Positions 30,821 through 39,280 of a stretch of DNA of 39,407 nt are shown here, piece after piece. The stretch lies in the NCBI RefSeq assembly GCF_003258295.1, contig NZ_QKYN01000154.1, positions 1-39,407 on the forward strand. Direction: 5' to 3'. The notes below the pieces were generated by a model that worked only from the letters and a program-made list of their open reading frames with translations, made no database searches and was not told the origin of the DNA. The DNA is from Streptacidiphilus pinicola (GTDB taxonomy: Bacteria; Actinomycetota; Actinomycetes; Streptomycetales; Streptomycetaceae). The position numbers were made by a program, and so were the translations under genes. Position 1 is the first letter of the stretch, and each line of letters opens with the position of its first letter.

Positions 30821-32166
30821 TGGCCGCCCCCACCGCCCGCTACGGCGGAACGCGCCGCACCATCCTCCTCGCTGCCCTCCCCGTCGCCGGCTTCACCGCC
30901 TGGGCCATCTGGCACCTCTACACCGTCGCCCGCGCGTTCGGCGGCCATGGCAACAGCCTCGCGTTCGCGTGGGCCTTCAGCTTCCTGCTCCTGTGGTGGG
31001 TGCCCCTGTCCTGGATGGAGAGGCCCGCCACCACCACCGACCGCCAGCAGCGCCAGCTCGACGACCTGGTCGTGATCGTGCAGGTTCCCGTCTACAACGA
31101 GGACGAGGCCGCGCTCCGCGCCTGCCTCCAGTCCCTCCTCGACCAGACCCGGCTACCTGATCGGGTCGCGGTCGTCGACGACGGCTCCACCGACCCCATG
31201 CTCGGCGTGAAGGCCTGGTTCCTGCGCGCCGCCGACGAAGCCCAGATCACGGCCACGTGGGTCCGGCAGGCCAACGCCGGCAAGCGCCACGCCCAGACCA
31301 CCGCCCTGCAGCACGACGACAGCGACATCATCGTCACCCTCGACTCCGACACCGTCCTCGACACCAACGCCATCGCAGAGGGCCTCAAGCCGTTCGCTGA
31401 CCCCAAGGTCACCTCGGTGGCCGGCCTCGTCGCGGTCCTGAACACGCGCACGAACTGGCTGACGTTCCTCACGGTCATGCTGTACACGCCGTTCACGCGC
31501 GGCTTCCGCTCGGCTCAGTCCGTCCTGAAGCGCGTCACGGTCAACTCGGGGACGCTCGCGTTCTACCGCGGCGACGTGATTCGCCGGTACCTCGACTCCT
31601 ACGCGCACGAGACGTTCCTCGGCCAGCCCATGCAGATGAACGACGACAGCCTCACCACGTTTTACGGCCTGCTCCACGGGGATGCGGTCCATCAGCCCAC
31701 GAGCGTCGGCTACACCCTCGTTCCGGCCACCTTCAGCGCGTATCGCCGCCAGCAGATGCGCTGGATGCGCGGCACCTTCGCGAGGACGGCCTGGTGGTGG
31801 CGCTACGCCCCGCTGCACTCGCCGGTGTTCTGGATGCCGCTGCTGGAGGTCGTGCAGCTGCTCATGTCGATCGTTGTCCCCGTCGCACTCCTGCTCCAGC
31901 CGCAGGCCCGGCACGATCTTGCCGCGATCGGCTGGTCGACGCTCCTGGTGGGTGTCGGCGTGAACTACATGATCAGCCTCAGGTTCTTCATGCTGTCCCG
32001 CTCCGACGAACCCCTGTGGCTCCACGTGCTGCTGTTCCTGTCCGCGCCCATCGCCGGTCTGTGGCGCATCCTCATCGTCAAGCCGATGTACCTCTGGGCG
32101 ATGTGCAGCTTCTGGCGCGTGGGGTCCTGGGGGACGCGGGCGAAAGTTGAGGTCGGCCTCGGGTGA
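30820..32166 (+). CDS. Membrane glycosyltransferase family 2 (processive, chitin/hyaluronan-synthase-like)
   Basis: 448 residues. Two N-terminal membrane helices precede a cytosolic GT2 domain with VQVPVYNEDEA, VVDDGSTDPM, TLDSDTVLD (DxD), the acceptor-site ED-like region MNDDSLTTF, and QQMRWMRG (QxxRW). At least three further helices follow. This is the layout of processive polysaccharide synthases using UDP-sugars at the inner membrane. Which sugar is used cannot be read. It is coupled to the small LAHTG protein upstream. Confidence 0.9.
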   Translation: MAAPTARYGGTRRTILLAALPVAGFTAWAIWHLYTVARAFGGHGNSLAFAWAFSFLLLWWVPLSWMERPATTTDRQQRQLDDLVVIVQVPVYNEDEAALRACLQSLLDQTRLPDRVAVVDDGSTDPMLGVKAWFLRAADEAQITATWVRQANAGKRHAQTTALQHDDSDIIVTLDSDTVLDTNAIAEGLKPFADPKVTSVAGLVAVLNTRTNWLTFLTVMLYTPFTRGFRSAQSVLKRVTVNSGTLAFYRGDVIRRYLDSYAHETFLGQPMQMNDDSLTTFYGLLHGDAVHQPTSVGYTLVPATFSAYRRQQMRWMRGTFARTAWWWRYAPLHSPVFWMPLLEVVQLLMSIVVPVALLLQPQARHDLAAIGWSTLLVGVGVNYMISLRFFMLSRSDEPLWLHVLLFLSAPIAGLWRILIVKPMYLWAMCSFWRVGSWGTRAKVEVGLG

Positions 32167-32911
32167 ATTGACGCTCTTAGCGCCCACAGGGTGCACACAG
32201 TCGCGCTGCTGCAGATTACGCCAGAGCCCGCGGATGACGAGCGCCAAGGCGGCGAGGCCGAGCGCGACGGCGGTCATGGCGACGGCGAGGAGGACGCCAA
32301 TGACGGCCTGACAGCGCAGCGCCAACGCGAGGTCTCCCGTCGAGGATGTTGCTTGCCCCGGTGTCTGACACGACGCACAGTCCTCCGCGTGAATCACAGC
32401 ACCAGCCCTGGCCTTGTGACGGTCCTGATCGGCATCCTGATGACTGGCTCCGTCGCGGCCCTGGGGACGTCGATCGTGTTTGACCTGCGGTTGGCGCGAT
32501 GGCTGGCGTTCGGCGGCCGACCGCGGCGCGAGTACCTGGCCACCAACCCGAAGGCCAAGGTCGGCGTGTGGTGGGTTGGGGTGTTCTTCACCATCGCCGG
32601 GGTGGATTGGCCTGACGTCCCTGACCGGATCGTGGCTGGGGCCGCTGCTGTAACCCTCCTGGTTGGTGACCTTCTCGAACTCGCTCAGAGGGGCGTTGGG
32701 GCCGGCGTAGGCGATCGGCGGGAGCAGCTTCAGGGGCACCAGGGACAGTCGGCTGCGTGTCACCAAGGTGCCCGGCTGGCTCACCCTGAGCACAGGGTCC
32801 ATACGGCTGGACGGCTGAGTGTTCCGGCGCCCACCTGAGTCGTTCGACTGCGATCGGATGTGATGCGGTTACCCTCCGAAAAGGGGCTCGGCTACGAAGG
32901 GAAAGCCGTTG
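32167..32911. other. 745-base region with only weak, overlapping ORF candidates
   Basis: Two candidates diverge from one point. On the plus strand, GTG 32389 reads a two-helix membrane protein (TVLIGILMTGSVAALGTSIV, then FGGRPRREYLATNPKAKVGV). On the minus strand, GTG 32397 reads CASCQTPG, then a membrane helix (AVIGVLLAVAMTAVALGLAA) and ends antisense to the glycosyltransferase without a natural stop. A third minus-strand stretch (about 32600-32780; LVPLKLLPPIAYAGPNAPLS) also looks coding. None has a convincing ribosome-binding site plus end. I read it as decayed small genes. Confidence 0.35.
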
Positions 32912-35458
32912 ATGCCCGCAGACTCTCACTACGTCAGTCCCGAGGATGTGTCGCCGCTCCTGGCGCTCGTGGGAGGCGACCCTGACGCCCGAGTGCGCGA
33001 CGAGGCTCTCGGGGCGGCCGCGGCTCTGCCACTCGATGGCGCAGCCCGGCAGCACGTCGGCGAGCTGGTGATCGAGCGGCTTGAAACAAACGATCCGCTC
33101 CCGCGCCCGGTACTTGCTGCGCTTGGCCGGCTGGAAGTCCCAGCCGTGCAGGCGCATGTGTCCAGACTGATTGGGGACACTCTGCCCAGTTCGGGGCTGA
33201 TCAGGGCGAAGCCACGCTCTCCGACGCTGGTTGCGATTGCGCCCGGCCTTGTGGATCCCGAGTTGGTAGCTGCCGTCGGCACAGGACTGCTGACCGGAAA
33301 GGAGTTCCCCGACGATCTCACCGGACTCGGCTTGCTTCCCCAGGACGATGCCCGCAGGTTGCTCTCCGAGTTGATCGCAGAACTGGTCGCGGCGCAGGAT
33401 GCGGATGACCAGGTCCTGGCCGCGGCGACCAACCGGCTAGGTCGAGTCGTGAAGGCCCTTCCGGTCGACGTGGCCGCCGAGCTCCCGTCCCTCGCCGTGC
33501 CGGTTTCAGAAGAACGAGCCAACTGGCTGGGCGGACTGGTGACCCTCGCGCCCCCGGCTGACGTACTCGCCTCAGTCTACGAGCGTCTGGACCAATCGAG
33601 TGGCAGCGCCCGGCTCAGCACCGTGCGCGCAGTCCGCAGAGTCGCCTCTAAGCTGGGTCGCCCGCCTACGCGCTGGCCTCAACCCACCTCGCGCCCCGGG
33701 GCATTCGCTGACCTCGCGGGGCTTGTGACGTCCGTTCAACCCGCGGTTGATCCTCCACCGTCACTGCAGCCATACCACTGGCGGGGCCGGTTCCCAGTTG
33801 AACGGATGATGTCAGTCGGTGGAGATGCCGGGGTGGGGACCACTCGGTATGCGGTGTCCGACGCGATGATGGGTGCGATCGGGGATGTCTTGTCCACATG
33901 GGCCGTGGGCGCAGATGACACCCGGCAGGCCTACGCACGATTGGACGCACCCGAGCGTGTCCCCCCAGGCCGGGTCTTCGAGTTGCGGGTCGGTCTGGCC
34001 AAGACCCCCTCACCTGGGCTGATGCAACTGGCCCCGTTCCCCGTGCCCACCCGGGCGTTCAAACTCGATGTCCAACTGCATGCTCAGGGATTCGATCTGC
34101 TCGGTGGAGGCGCGCTGTCGCTGTCCATGGAAGCCACGCCCGATGACCCGTACCCCTACCAGATGCTGCGCCTGCGAGCGATCGACGACGACGAGAAGTT
34201 CACCGCGACACGGGTGGTCACTGCCGCCTACTCGATCGACGAGAGACTGATCGGAATCGCCTCCCGCACCGTCCTTGTGGGCGACGCCGTCCTGGCGACG
34301 CCCGCGCGACCGCCGGGCAACGCATGGGTACTTCCCGACGACCCCGATACGCGGCCTGACCTGGAGATCATCATCGCTCCCGGCAACGACCAGACGGGCA
34401 ACGTTCACACCTGGTCCTACCGCTCTCCTCACCTCGACGTCCCGACCCTCGCCGCCCCGCTGCGCACCGAATTTGAAGGGCAGAAGGATTACGCCCAACA
34501 TGCCCGCCAAGGCATCGAGGACCGTGAGACGGCGGATATCCTCCCCGAGTACCTGCGCGGCGTCAGCAAAATCATCGGCAGAGCGGTCCCCGCCGAAATC
34601 TGGGCCGCGCTCCGCGCCGTCACCCGTGCCGGGGTCTCGCCAACGGTGCTCCTGGCCACCTACGACCCCTATGTTCCGTGGGAACTCGCCCGTGAACCAG
34701 AGGTCCCGCAGGACGCGGAGCACCCAGCCGCCAACCAGGGCACCGATCCGGGTCCGCTAGGCGCGCGGGCGGTGATCGGACGCTGGATCTACAACACGCA
34801 GACACGGACCGCCGTCCCGCCAGCCCAGCTGACCGCCCGCACGATGGCCGTGGTGTCCGGGGAATACAAGTCCAACCCGCTACCGGAGGCAACGGATGAG
34901 GCTACCCACCTGAACCGGCACTACGGCGCCGTCCAGGTCTCCGCGAAGGCCCGGGAGGTACTGGACTTCCTCGCTCGGTCAGACGCTCCGGAGCTTCTGC
35001 ACCTTGCGGTGCACGGGCGGTTCGACATGACCGGCACCGCCGACGGCATCCTGATGGACGACGGACGCACCTATCTTGATCCGACGTCCGTGCTCGGCGT
35101 GAATACCGGCCCTGGAGGACGCATCGCCGTCCGCTTCGTCTTTCTGAACGCCTGCCAGCTCGGGCAGGAGGAGAAGCTGCTCGGGCAGACAGCCGGGATG
35201 GTGCCGTCCTTCCTCTCCCTCGGAGTCGGGGCGGCGATCGCCCCGCTGTGGAAGGTGAACGACACGGTCGCCCGCACGATCGCAGAGAGCTTCTACGCCG
35301 AGGCGCTCTCCAAGTCCATCCCACCCGCGGAGTACATGCGTAGACAACGTGAGGCTGCTGTCGGCCGCACCGGCACTGAGCTGTCGACGCCCCTGGCCTA
35401 CCTCTTCTTCGGCCACCCGCGGCTGACGATCGACTGGAACCATCAAGGAGCGAGTTGA
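32912..35458 (+). CDS. CHAT-domain (caspase-like) protease with HEAT-like N-terminus
   Basis: 848 residues from the ATG at 32912, with GAAGGGA upstream. The C-terminal third is a CHAT domain: catalytic His701 in LLHLAVHGRFD and Cys748 in FLNACQLGQEEKLL, then LGVGAAIAPLWKVND. Residues about 5-240 form alanine/leucine-rich alpha-helical pairs like HEAT repeats. A beta-rich central segment (about 350-480) resembles an immunoglobulin-like domain. CHAT proteases act as proteolytic switches in several bacterial immunity systems. The hydrolase gene follows after three bases, so the two form a unit. Confidence 0.87.
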   Translation: MPADSHYVSPEDVSPLLALVGGDPDARVRDEALGAAAALPLDGAARQHVGELVIERLETNDPLPRPVLAALGRLEVPAVQAHVSRLIGDTLPSSGLIRAKPRSPTLVAIAPGLVDPELVAAVGTGLLTGKEFPDDLTGLGLLPQDDARRLLSELIAELVAAQDADDQVLAAATNRLGRVVKALPVDVAAELPSLAVPVSEERANWLGGLVTLAPPADVLASVYERLDQSSGSARLSTVRAVRRVASKLGRPPTRWPQPTSRPGAFADLAGLVTSVQPAVDPPPSLQPYHWRGRFPVERMMSVGGDAGVGTTRYAVSDAMMGAIGDVLSTWAVGADDTRQAYARLDAPERVPPGRVFELRVGLAKTPSPGLMQLAPFPVPTRAFKLDVQLHAQGFDLLGGGALSLSMEATPDDPYPYQMLRLRAIDDDEKFTATRVVTAAYSIDERLIGIASRTVLVGDAVLATPARPPGNAWVLPDDPDTRPDLEIIIAPGNDQTGNVHTWSYRSPHLDVPTLAAPLRTEFEGQKDYAQHARQGIEDRETADILPEYLRGVSKIIGRAVPAEIWAALRAVTRAGVSPTVLLATYDPYVPWELAREPEVPQDAEHPAANQGTDPGPLGARAVIGRWIYNTQTRTAVPPAQLTARTMAVVSGEYKSNPLPEATDEATHLNRHYGAVQVSAKAREVLDFLARSDAPELLHLAVHGRFDMTGTADGILMDDGRTYLDPTSVLGVNTGPGGRIAVRFVFLNACQLGQEEKLLGQTAGMVPSFLSLGVGAAIAPLWKVNDTVARTIAESFYAEALSKSIPPAEYMRRQREAAVGRTGTELSTPLAYLFFGHPRLTIDWNHQGAS

Positions 35459-35461
35459 ATC

Positions 35462-36979
35462 ATGCCTAGCTTCGCGCGGGGCGACCGCAGGGACCTCGCC
35501 TACAGCGTCACCCTCCGCTCCACCGAAGTCCAAGGAGACGTCGGAGACGTCTACCGCTGGCCCCAAGCACAGCAATCAGTCCGATCGGCCGAACCAGCAA
35601 CGCTGCAAGAGCAATTGGCCGCGACCGGACTGCCCGACGAAGCGGCCCAACTTTTCGCCGAGGCCGCCCAGCAGGCGAACCTTCACCCGACCCTGACCGT
35701 GCCGCTGGACAACCTCGTCCCCGCACCCACCGCAGGCAGGCGGACGCGCGGCGCGGAGGGCGTGCCAGTCGTCGAGCTGGAGGTGCCGGCGCCTGGTCGG
35801 GACGAGGGGCAAGTCCTGCTCGAGGCCGACGACACGGGCGTTGTGCACTGGGTGCTGTCCGAGTCTGCGGCGGTTGGCGACGGGACTGATCGAGCGGGTG
35901 GAACGCAGGTCTTCCGCATCCCGGTGATCGATCCGATCGAGCTCACTGGCGCCCAGCAAACACGCGGTCTGACCGGCTACGGCGTACGCAAAGTACTCCA
36001 CCTGCTGCGCTTCCCCATCGAGGCCGCCGCCGGGAAGGTCGCCGAATACGCGGTCGGCCGCTGGGAGAACAAGCACCGACCACATCGGCTGCAGCTGACC
36101 AGCCCGACCACGTTCCTCCACCCCACGCCGGACGGGAGCGTGACCGCGGAGATCGCCCGGCGGGCAACGGAGGGGCCGTTCCTCGTCTTCGTGCACGGGA
36201 CCTTCAGTCAGTGCAGCGCAGCTTTCCGTGGGCTCGCTCAAGACCCTGCCTTGGCTGAGCTCCACCAGCGGTACGGCGGTCGGGTGCTGGTCTTCGACCA
36301 TCCCACGGTCTCCCTCGACCCGTCCGCCAATGCGCAGTGGCTTCTGCGGCAGCTTCCTGCCGACAAGGAGCTGACGCTGGACCTGGTCACTCACTCGCGG
36401 GGCGGGCTGGTCGCCCGGCAGCTCGGGCCCGTGGCGGCCGCAGCCGGTCTGAGGGCACCCAGCGTCCGGCGGCTGGTGCACGTCGGAAGCCCCAACGCGG
36501 GCACCGTGCTGGCGAGCAGCAAGCGGCTCGGTGATCTACTCGACGTGGTCACCAATCTCTTCGCCCTGTTCCCGGACGGAACCGTCATCGACGCACTCCA
36601 GGTCGTTCTGGAGGTGGTCAAGCAGTGCGCCGTCGGCGTGCTGCACGGCCTGGACGGGCTCGCCGCGATGGACCCCGCGTCACCAACCTTGACCGCCCTC
36701 AACGCAACCCCGGTGCCCCCGGCTTGCACGGTCCACGCGGTGGCGTCGAACTACGACCCACGCCCCGACGCGGCACTGCCCATTCGCGCCCTGAACGCCT
36801 TGGTGGACAGGCTGTTCAACACAGGCAACGACCTTGTCGTGCCGACGGACGGCGTCTTTCAAGCCAGCAGCTACACAGTGCCCGACCCGGTGGTCCTGCA
36901 AGCGAGGGACGCGGTGGCACACAGCGACTACTTCCAGTTCGCGGAGGTGCGCAAGAACCTGCTCACCTGGCTGATGTAG
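35462..36979 (+). CDS. Alpha/beta hydrolase (lipase/esterase-like) partner of the CHAT protease
   Basis: 505 residues, AAGGAG inside the end of the CHAT gene. The N-terminal 220 residues have no recognised fold. From LVFVHGTFSQCSAAFRGL on it is an alpha/beta hydrolase with nucleophile Ser312 in THSRGGL (GxSxG-like) and HVGSPNAGTVLAS. The Asp/His of the triad would lie in the last 100 residues (for example near the C-terminal HSDYFQF). Together with the CHAT protease it looks like a protease-activated effector module; lipase activity on membranes is one possibility (inference). Confidence 0.8.
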   Translation: MPSFARGDRRDLAYSVTLRSTEVQGDVGDVYRWPQAQQSVRSAEPATLQEQLAATGLPDEAAQLFAEAAQQANLHPTLTVPLDNLVPAPTAGRRTRGAEGVPVVELEVPAPGRDEGQVLLEADDTGVVHWVLSESAAVGDGTDRAGGTQVFRIPVIDPIELTGAQQTRGLTGYGVRKVLHLLRFPIEAAAGKVAEYAVGRWENKHRPHRLQLTSPTTFLHPTPDGSVTAEIARRATEGPFLVFVHGTFSQCSAAFRGLAQDPALAELHQRYGGRVLVFDHPTVSLDPSANAQWLLRQLPADKELTLDLVTHSRGGLVARQLGPVAAAAGLRAPSVRRLVHVGSPNAGTVLASSKRLGDLLDVVTNLFALFPDGTVIDALQVVLEVVKQCAVGVLHGLDGLAAMDPASPTLTALNATPVPPACTVHAVASNYDPRPDAALPIRALNALVDRLFNTGNDLVVPTDGVFQASSYTVPDPVVLQARDAVAHSDYFQFAEVRKNLLTWLM

Positions 36980-36997
36980 CTCCGCTCTCCGAGGAAG

Positions 36998-37012
36998 CCT
37001 GCCGTCGGCAGG
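36998..37012 (+). terminator. Hairpin after the hydrolase gene
   Basis: CCTGCC (36998-37003) and GGCAGG (37007-37012) around GTC, 19 bases after the stop. Short, and without a T-run. Confidence 0.4.
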
Positions 37013-37186
37013 GGCGACGCCTGCCGCCGGCGGTGCTATTCACGCGGCCGTGCGACGAGCCACCCTGCGCGGCCTTCCTTCATGACCGGCCGGCGTGGCT
37101 GCTCCGAGTGGACTCGCGTGTCGGGCTGTTTCCTTACGAGTTGGCTGCGCTCAAATCGTGCGTGGTCCTCGGCCACACGGGGTGAC

Positions 37187-37321
37187 TTACGGCAGTGCCC
37201 GTGCGAGTTCATAGGCCTCGGTCTTGAGGCGTCGGAGTTGTTTGTTCACGTGGTCGACTTGGTCGGGGGAGATCGGGTGGCCGTTGGCGGGGTGGAGGCG
37301 GTCGGAAAGAACCGCGAGTTC
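37187..37321 (-). pseudogene. C-terminal fragment of an unrecognised helical protein
   Basis: On the minus strand the frame reads SDRLHPANGHPISPDQVDHV, then NKQLRRLKTEAYELARALP and stops (TAA, 37187-37189). The composition and high-GC codons look like the real C-terminus of a helical protein. Upstream it runs into sequence antisense to the HEPN-like fragment, so the gene is probably truncated at about 37320. No family recognised. Confidence 0.4.
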
Positions 37322-37555
37322 GCCCAGGCCGCTTTCGCGTTGTTCGACCACGGCATCAAGGCTGTGACCGGCAGGTCCCTCCGAGAAGAGAACAAGGAGC
37401 TGTTCAAGGAGGTCTCAAGGCTCTTCACGGTGCGCAACGGCATTGCGCACGGAGGGGAGGGCCCTTTCATGAACGAAGTCCGCCGACATGTGGCCACGGC
37501 GGGGCAGGTTTTCGCGTGGTGCGACTGCCTGGCGCTGGCCGACACCGACTCCTAG
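37322..37555 (+). pseudogene. HEPN-like C-terminal fragment
   Basis: The plus-strand frame reads FAQAAFALFDHGIKAVTGRS, then ENKELFKEVSRLFTVRNGIA, HGGEGPFMNEVRRHVATAG and a short tail to the stop at 37555. RNGIAH matches the Rx4-6H motif of HEPN RNases and Apea-like domains. The frame continues upstream, but that part does not look coding. I see only the last 75 or so residues of the protein. Its position right behind the CHAT/hydrolase pair may be meaningful, since HEPN effectors are common in defence islands. Confidence 0.5.
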
Positions 37556-37770
37556 CCCAGCCTTCCAACGCCGTTCCGTGCCCTGCTGCTCGGCGCCGGC
37601 CTTGGCCTGTGCTCGTTGGCGCGAAGGTCGCGTCTTCCGCGCGGGGCCGCTGCTGGGCTCCTGCTGCTGCGCCTGCCTGCTGTGGCCCTGGGTGCGAACC
37701 TGTCGTCCCCGTGCTCTATAAAGATCGCCGTGTTCCCGTCGTCCGGACGGGGCCTCCTGTTTGGAGTCTC
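37556..37770 (+). promoter_or_regulatory. Upstream region of a secreted-protein gene
   Basis: About 215 bases without a gene. CTATAAAG near 37717 is unusually AT-rich for this DNA and could be the -10 box for the following gene. No clear -35 or repeats seen. Confidence 0.35.
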
Positions 37771-38535
37771 ATGCGCCACCGCATAGCCGCAGCCGCTCTC
37801 GCGGGTTCCTGCGCGCTGGCCGCCATCGCGATCCCGGCCGCGGCCTCGGCCGCGACGCCGCACCCGGCCATCCGCTCCTCAGTGACCGACATGGCCATCG
37901 GCCTGATCGGCCGGCAGCACTTCAGCATCCGCGTCAGCGCCTTCGACGCCAAGGGCATCCGAAGCATCCACGCGTTCATCTGGCCGCTGGCGGCGAACGG
38001 GGCCCGGCCCACCCCGGCGCTCGTGGCCGCCTCGGCCATGGGGACGGTCCGGTCCCGCACCGCCACCTCCGAGACCATCGGCTTCGACTACACCTACGAC
38101 GACGCCAAGCGGTTCGAGCCGGACTACATCGCCGGCGAGTTCGGCATCGCGGTCCTGGCCACCGCGAACGACGGCACCACCACCTACGTGCCGAAGGCCG
38201 CCACGTACTTCTTCCGCTTCGCCGACGCGCTCAACGCCAAGGCTTCCACCGGCGCCGTTCGCAAGGGCGCCCGGGTGACGGTCAAGGGCCGGCTCGAGCG
38301 CGCCGACTGGGACCTCAACACCTGGCGCCCCAACACCGGGCCGTGGGTCGCGCTGCAGTTCCGCAAGGCCGGCACCAACACGTGGGTGACCGAGAGCTGG
38401 GCGAAGACCAACGGCACCGGCGCGCTCGCCGCCACCGCCACCGACCACGCCTCCGGCTGGTGGCGCCTCTCCTACGGCGGCGACCTCACCTGCGCCCCGA
38501 CCGTCTCGGCGCAGACGTGGATCACCGCCAGGTGA
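37771..38535 (+). CDS. Secreted hypothetical protein (254 residues)
   Basis: Start at ATG 37771, with GGAG upstream; the frame is open earlier, but only this start gives a signal peptide (RHRIAAAALAGSCALAAIAI, then PAAASA-AT cleavage). The mature protein is beta-rich with two domains: residues about 30-140 and a second Ig-like half (VRKGARVTVKGRLERADW, GPWVALQFRKAGTNTWVTE). The second half resembles the bacterial Ig-like surface repeats that contain VTVxGxL and WRxxxGG motifs. It probably acts outside the cell. Function unknown. Confidence 0.78.
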   Translation: MRHRIAAAALAGSCALAAIAIPAAASAATPHPAIRSSVTDMAIGLIGRQHFSIRVSAFDAKGIRSIHAFIWPLAANGARPTPALVAASAMGTVRSRTATSETIGFDYTYDDAKRFEPDYIAGEFGIAVLATANDGTTTYVPKAATYFFRFADALNAKASTGAVRKGARVTVKGRLERADWDLNTWRPNTGPWVALQFRKAGTNTWVTESWAKTNGTGALAATATDHASGWWRLSYGGDLTCAPTVSAQTWITAR

Positions 38536-38683
38536 AACGCCCGCGGTAGGGCCAAGGCCGACAGGAACTGACGCGGCATCGAGCCGGGAACGGCTGGTGG
38601 CTCCCGGCGCCGCGGGCCGCCCGGCCCCTTGCTTGGCCCGCCCCTGGCTGCTTGCTGCGCGGGTCGTGGGACGTTTCTGTTGT

Positions 38684-38718
38684 TCGGGTACGGTGGCGGG
38701 CGGACCAGGCCCGTGCCC
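38684..38718. repeat. Dispersed repeat, copy 2
   Basis: 35 bases matching 28758-28791 at 31 aligned positions. Its last part (GGCCCGTGC) is the left arm of the terminator hairpin described next. Confidence 0.55.
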
Positions 38719-38740
38719 ATTTGGATTACTCGCACGGGCC
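38708..38740 (-). terminator. Hairpin terminator of the minus-strand gene
   Basis: GGCCCGTGC (38708-38716) pairs perfectly with GCACGGGCC (38732-38740), loop of 15 bases, 15 bases beyond the minus-strand stop. Confidence 0.6.
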
Positions 38741-38755
38741 GGGCGCTGCTCGCGT

Positions 38756-39163
38756 TCAGGGGTGGGGCGCCGGTGTCCCGGTCTTGGTGGTTCCGCAGAC
38801 CAGGATTCCGTTGATCTGCTTGCAGTCGCCGTTCTGGGGCGCCGTCGAGACCTGTCCCGGAGCAGGTCGGCGCGGCACCATCGTGTGTGGATCGGCGGGC
38901 CGGGTCTGCCGTGAGGGTCGCGACGGCACCGGCAACTGGTGGGTCGGGGGCGGTGATGCGGAGGCAGACGCGGACGGTGGGGCCGAAGGGGACGCCGACG
39001 GCGATTGTGCCGTGCCGGGATTCGATGCCGAGGGCGATGCCGACTGGCTAGCGGCAGGCCGGGGCGCGGCTGACCTGTCTCCGGTTGCAAGGACGGTGCC
39101 CGTCGCCCCGGCTCCTAGCAGGCACGCTACGCCCAGCGCGATGCCGATTCTTCGTTCGATCAC
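38756..39163 (-). CDS. Membrane-anchored or secreted Ser/Pro/Ala-rich protein
   Basis: 135 residues from the GTG at 39163, which has AGGG upstream; earlier TTG/GTG codons are possible. It has an N-terminal signal/anchor (RRIGIALGVACLLGAGATG), a long low-complexity linker (PSASPSAPPSASASASPPP), and a short C-terminal segment with two Cys (CKQINGILVCG) that could form a disulfide. This is typical of actinomycete envelope proteins with a small extracellular tip. No family recognised. Confidence 0.6.
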   Translation of the reverse strand: MIERRIGIALGVACLLGAGATGTVLATGDRSAAPRPAASQSASPSASNPGTAQSPSASPSAPPSASASASPPPTHQLPVPSRPSRQTRPADPHTMVPRRPAPGQVSTAPQNGDCKQINGILVCGTTKTGTPAPHP

Positions 39164-39223
39164 GGCGAGCACCCTATTGCTTCGCCGCAATGAACTTCGA
39201 GGGGACTAGCGTCGTACGGCCCC

Positions 39224-39280
39224 TGTCGCACGGGTGTCGCACCGATCTTGGAATGGGTGTGGCACGCTAGCCGTGCGACA
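39224..39280. repeat. Cluster of four TGTCGCAC-type octamers
   Basis: TGTCGCAC occurs at 39224-39231 and 39235-39242 (11-base step). A one-mismatch copy TGTGGCAC is at 39258-39265, and an inverted copy GTGCGACA at 39273-39280. The last two form the near-palindrome GTGTGGCACG-N5-CGTGCGACAC. They lie just upstream of the minus-strand envelope gene, so an operator array is the simplest reading. The last 127 bases of the window show nothing else I can support. Confidence 0.5.
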
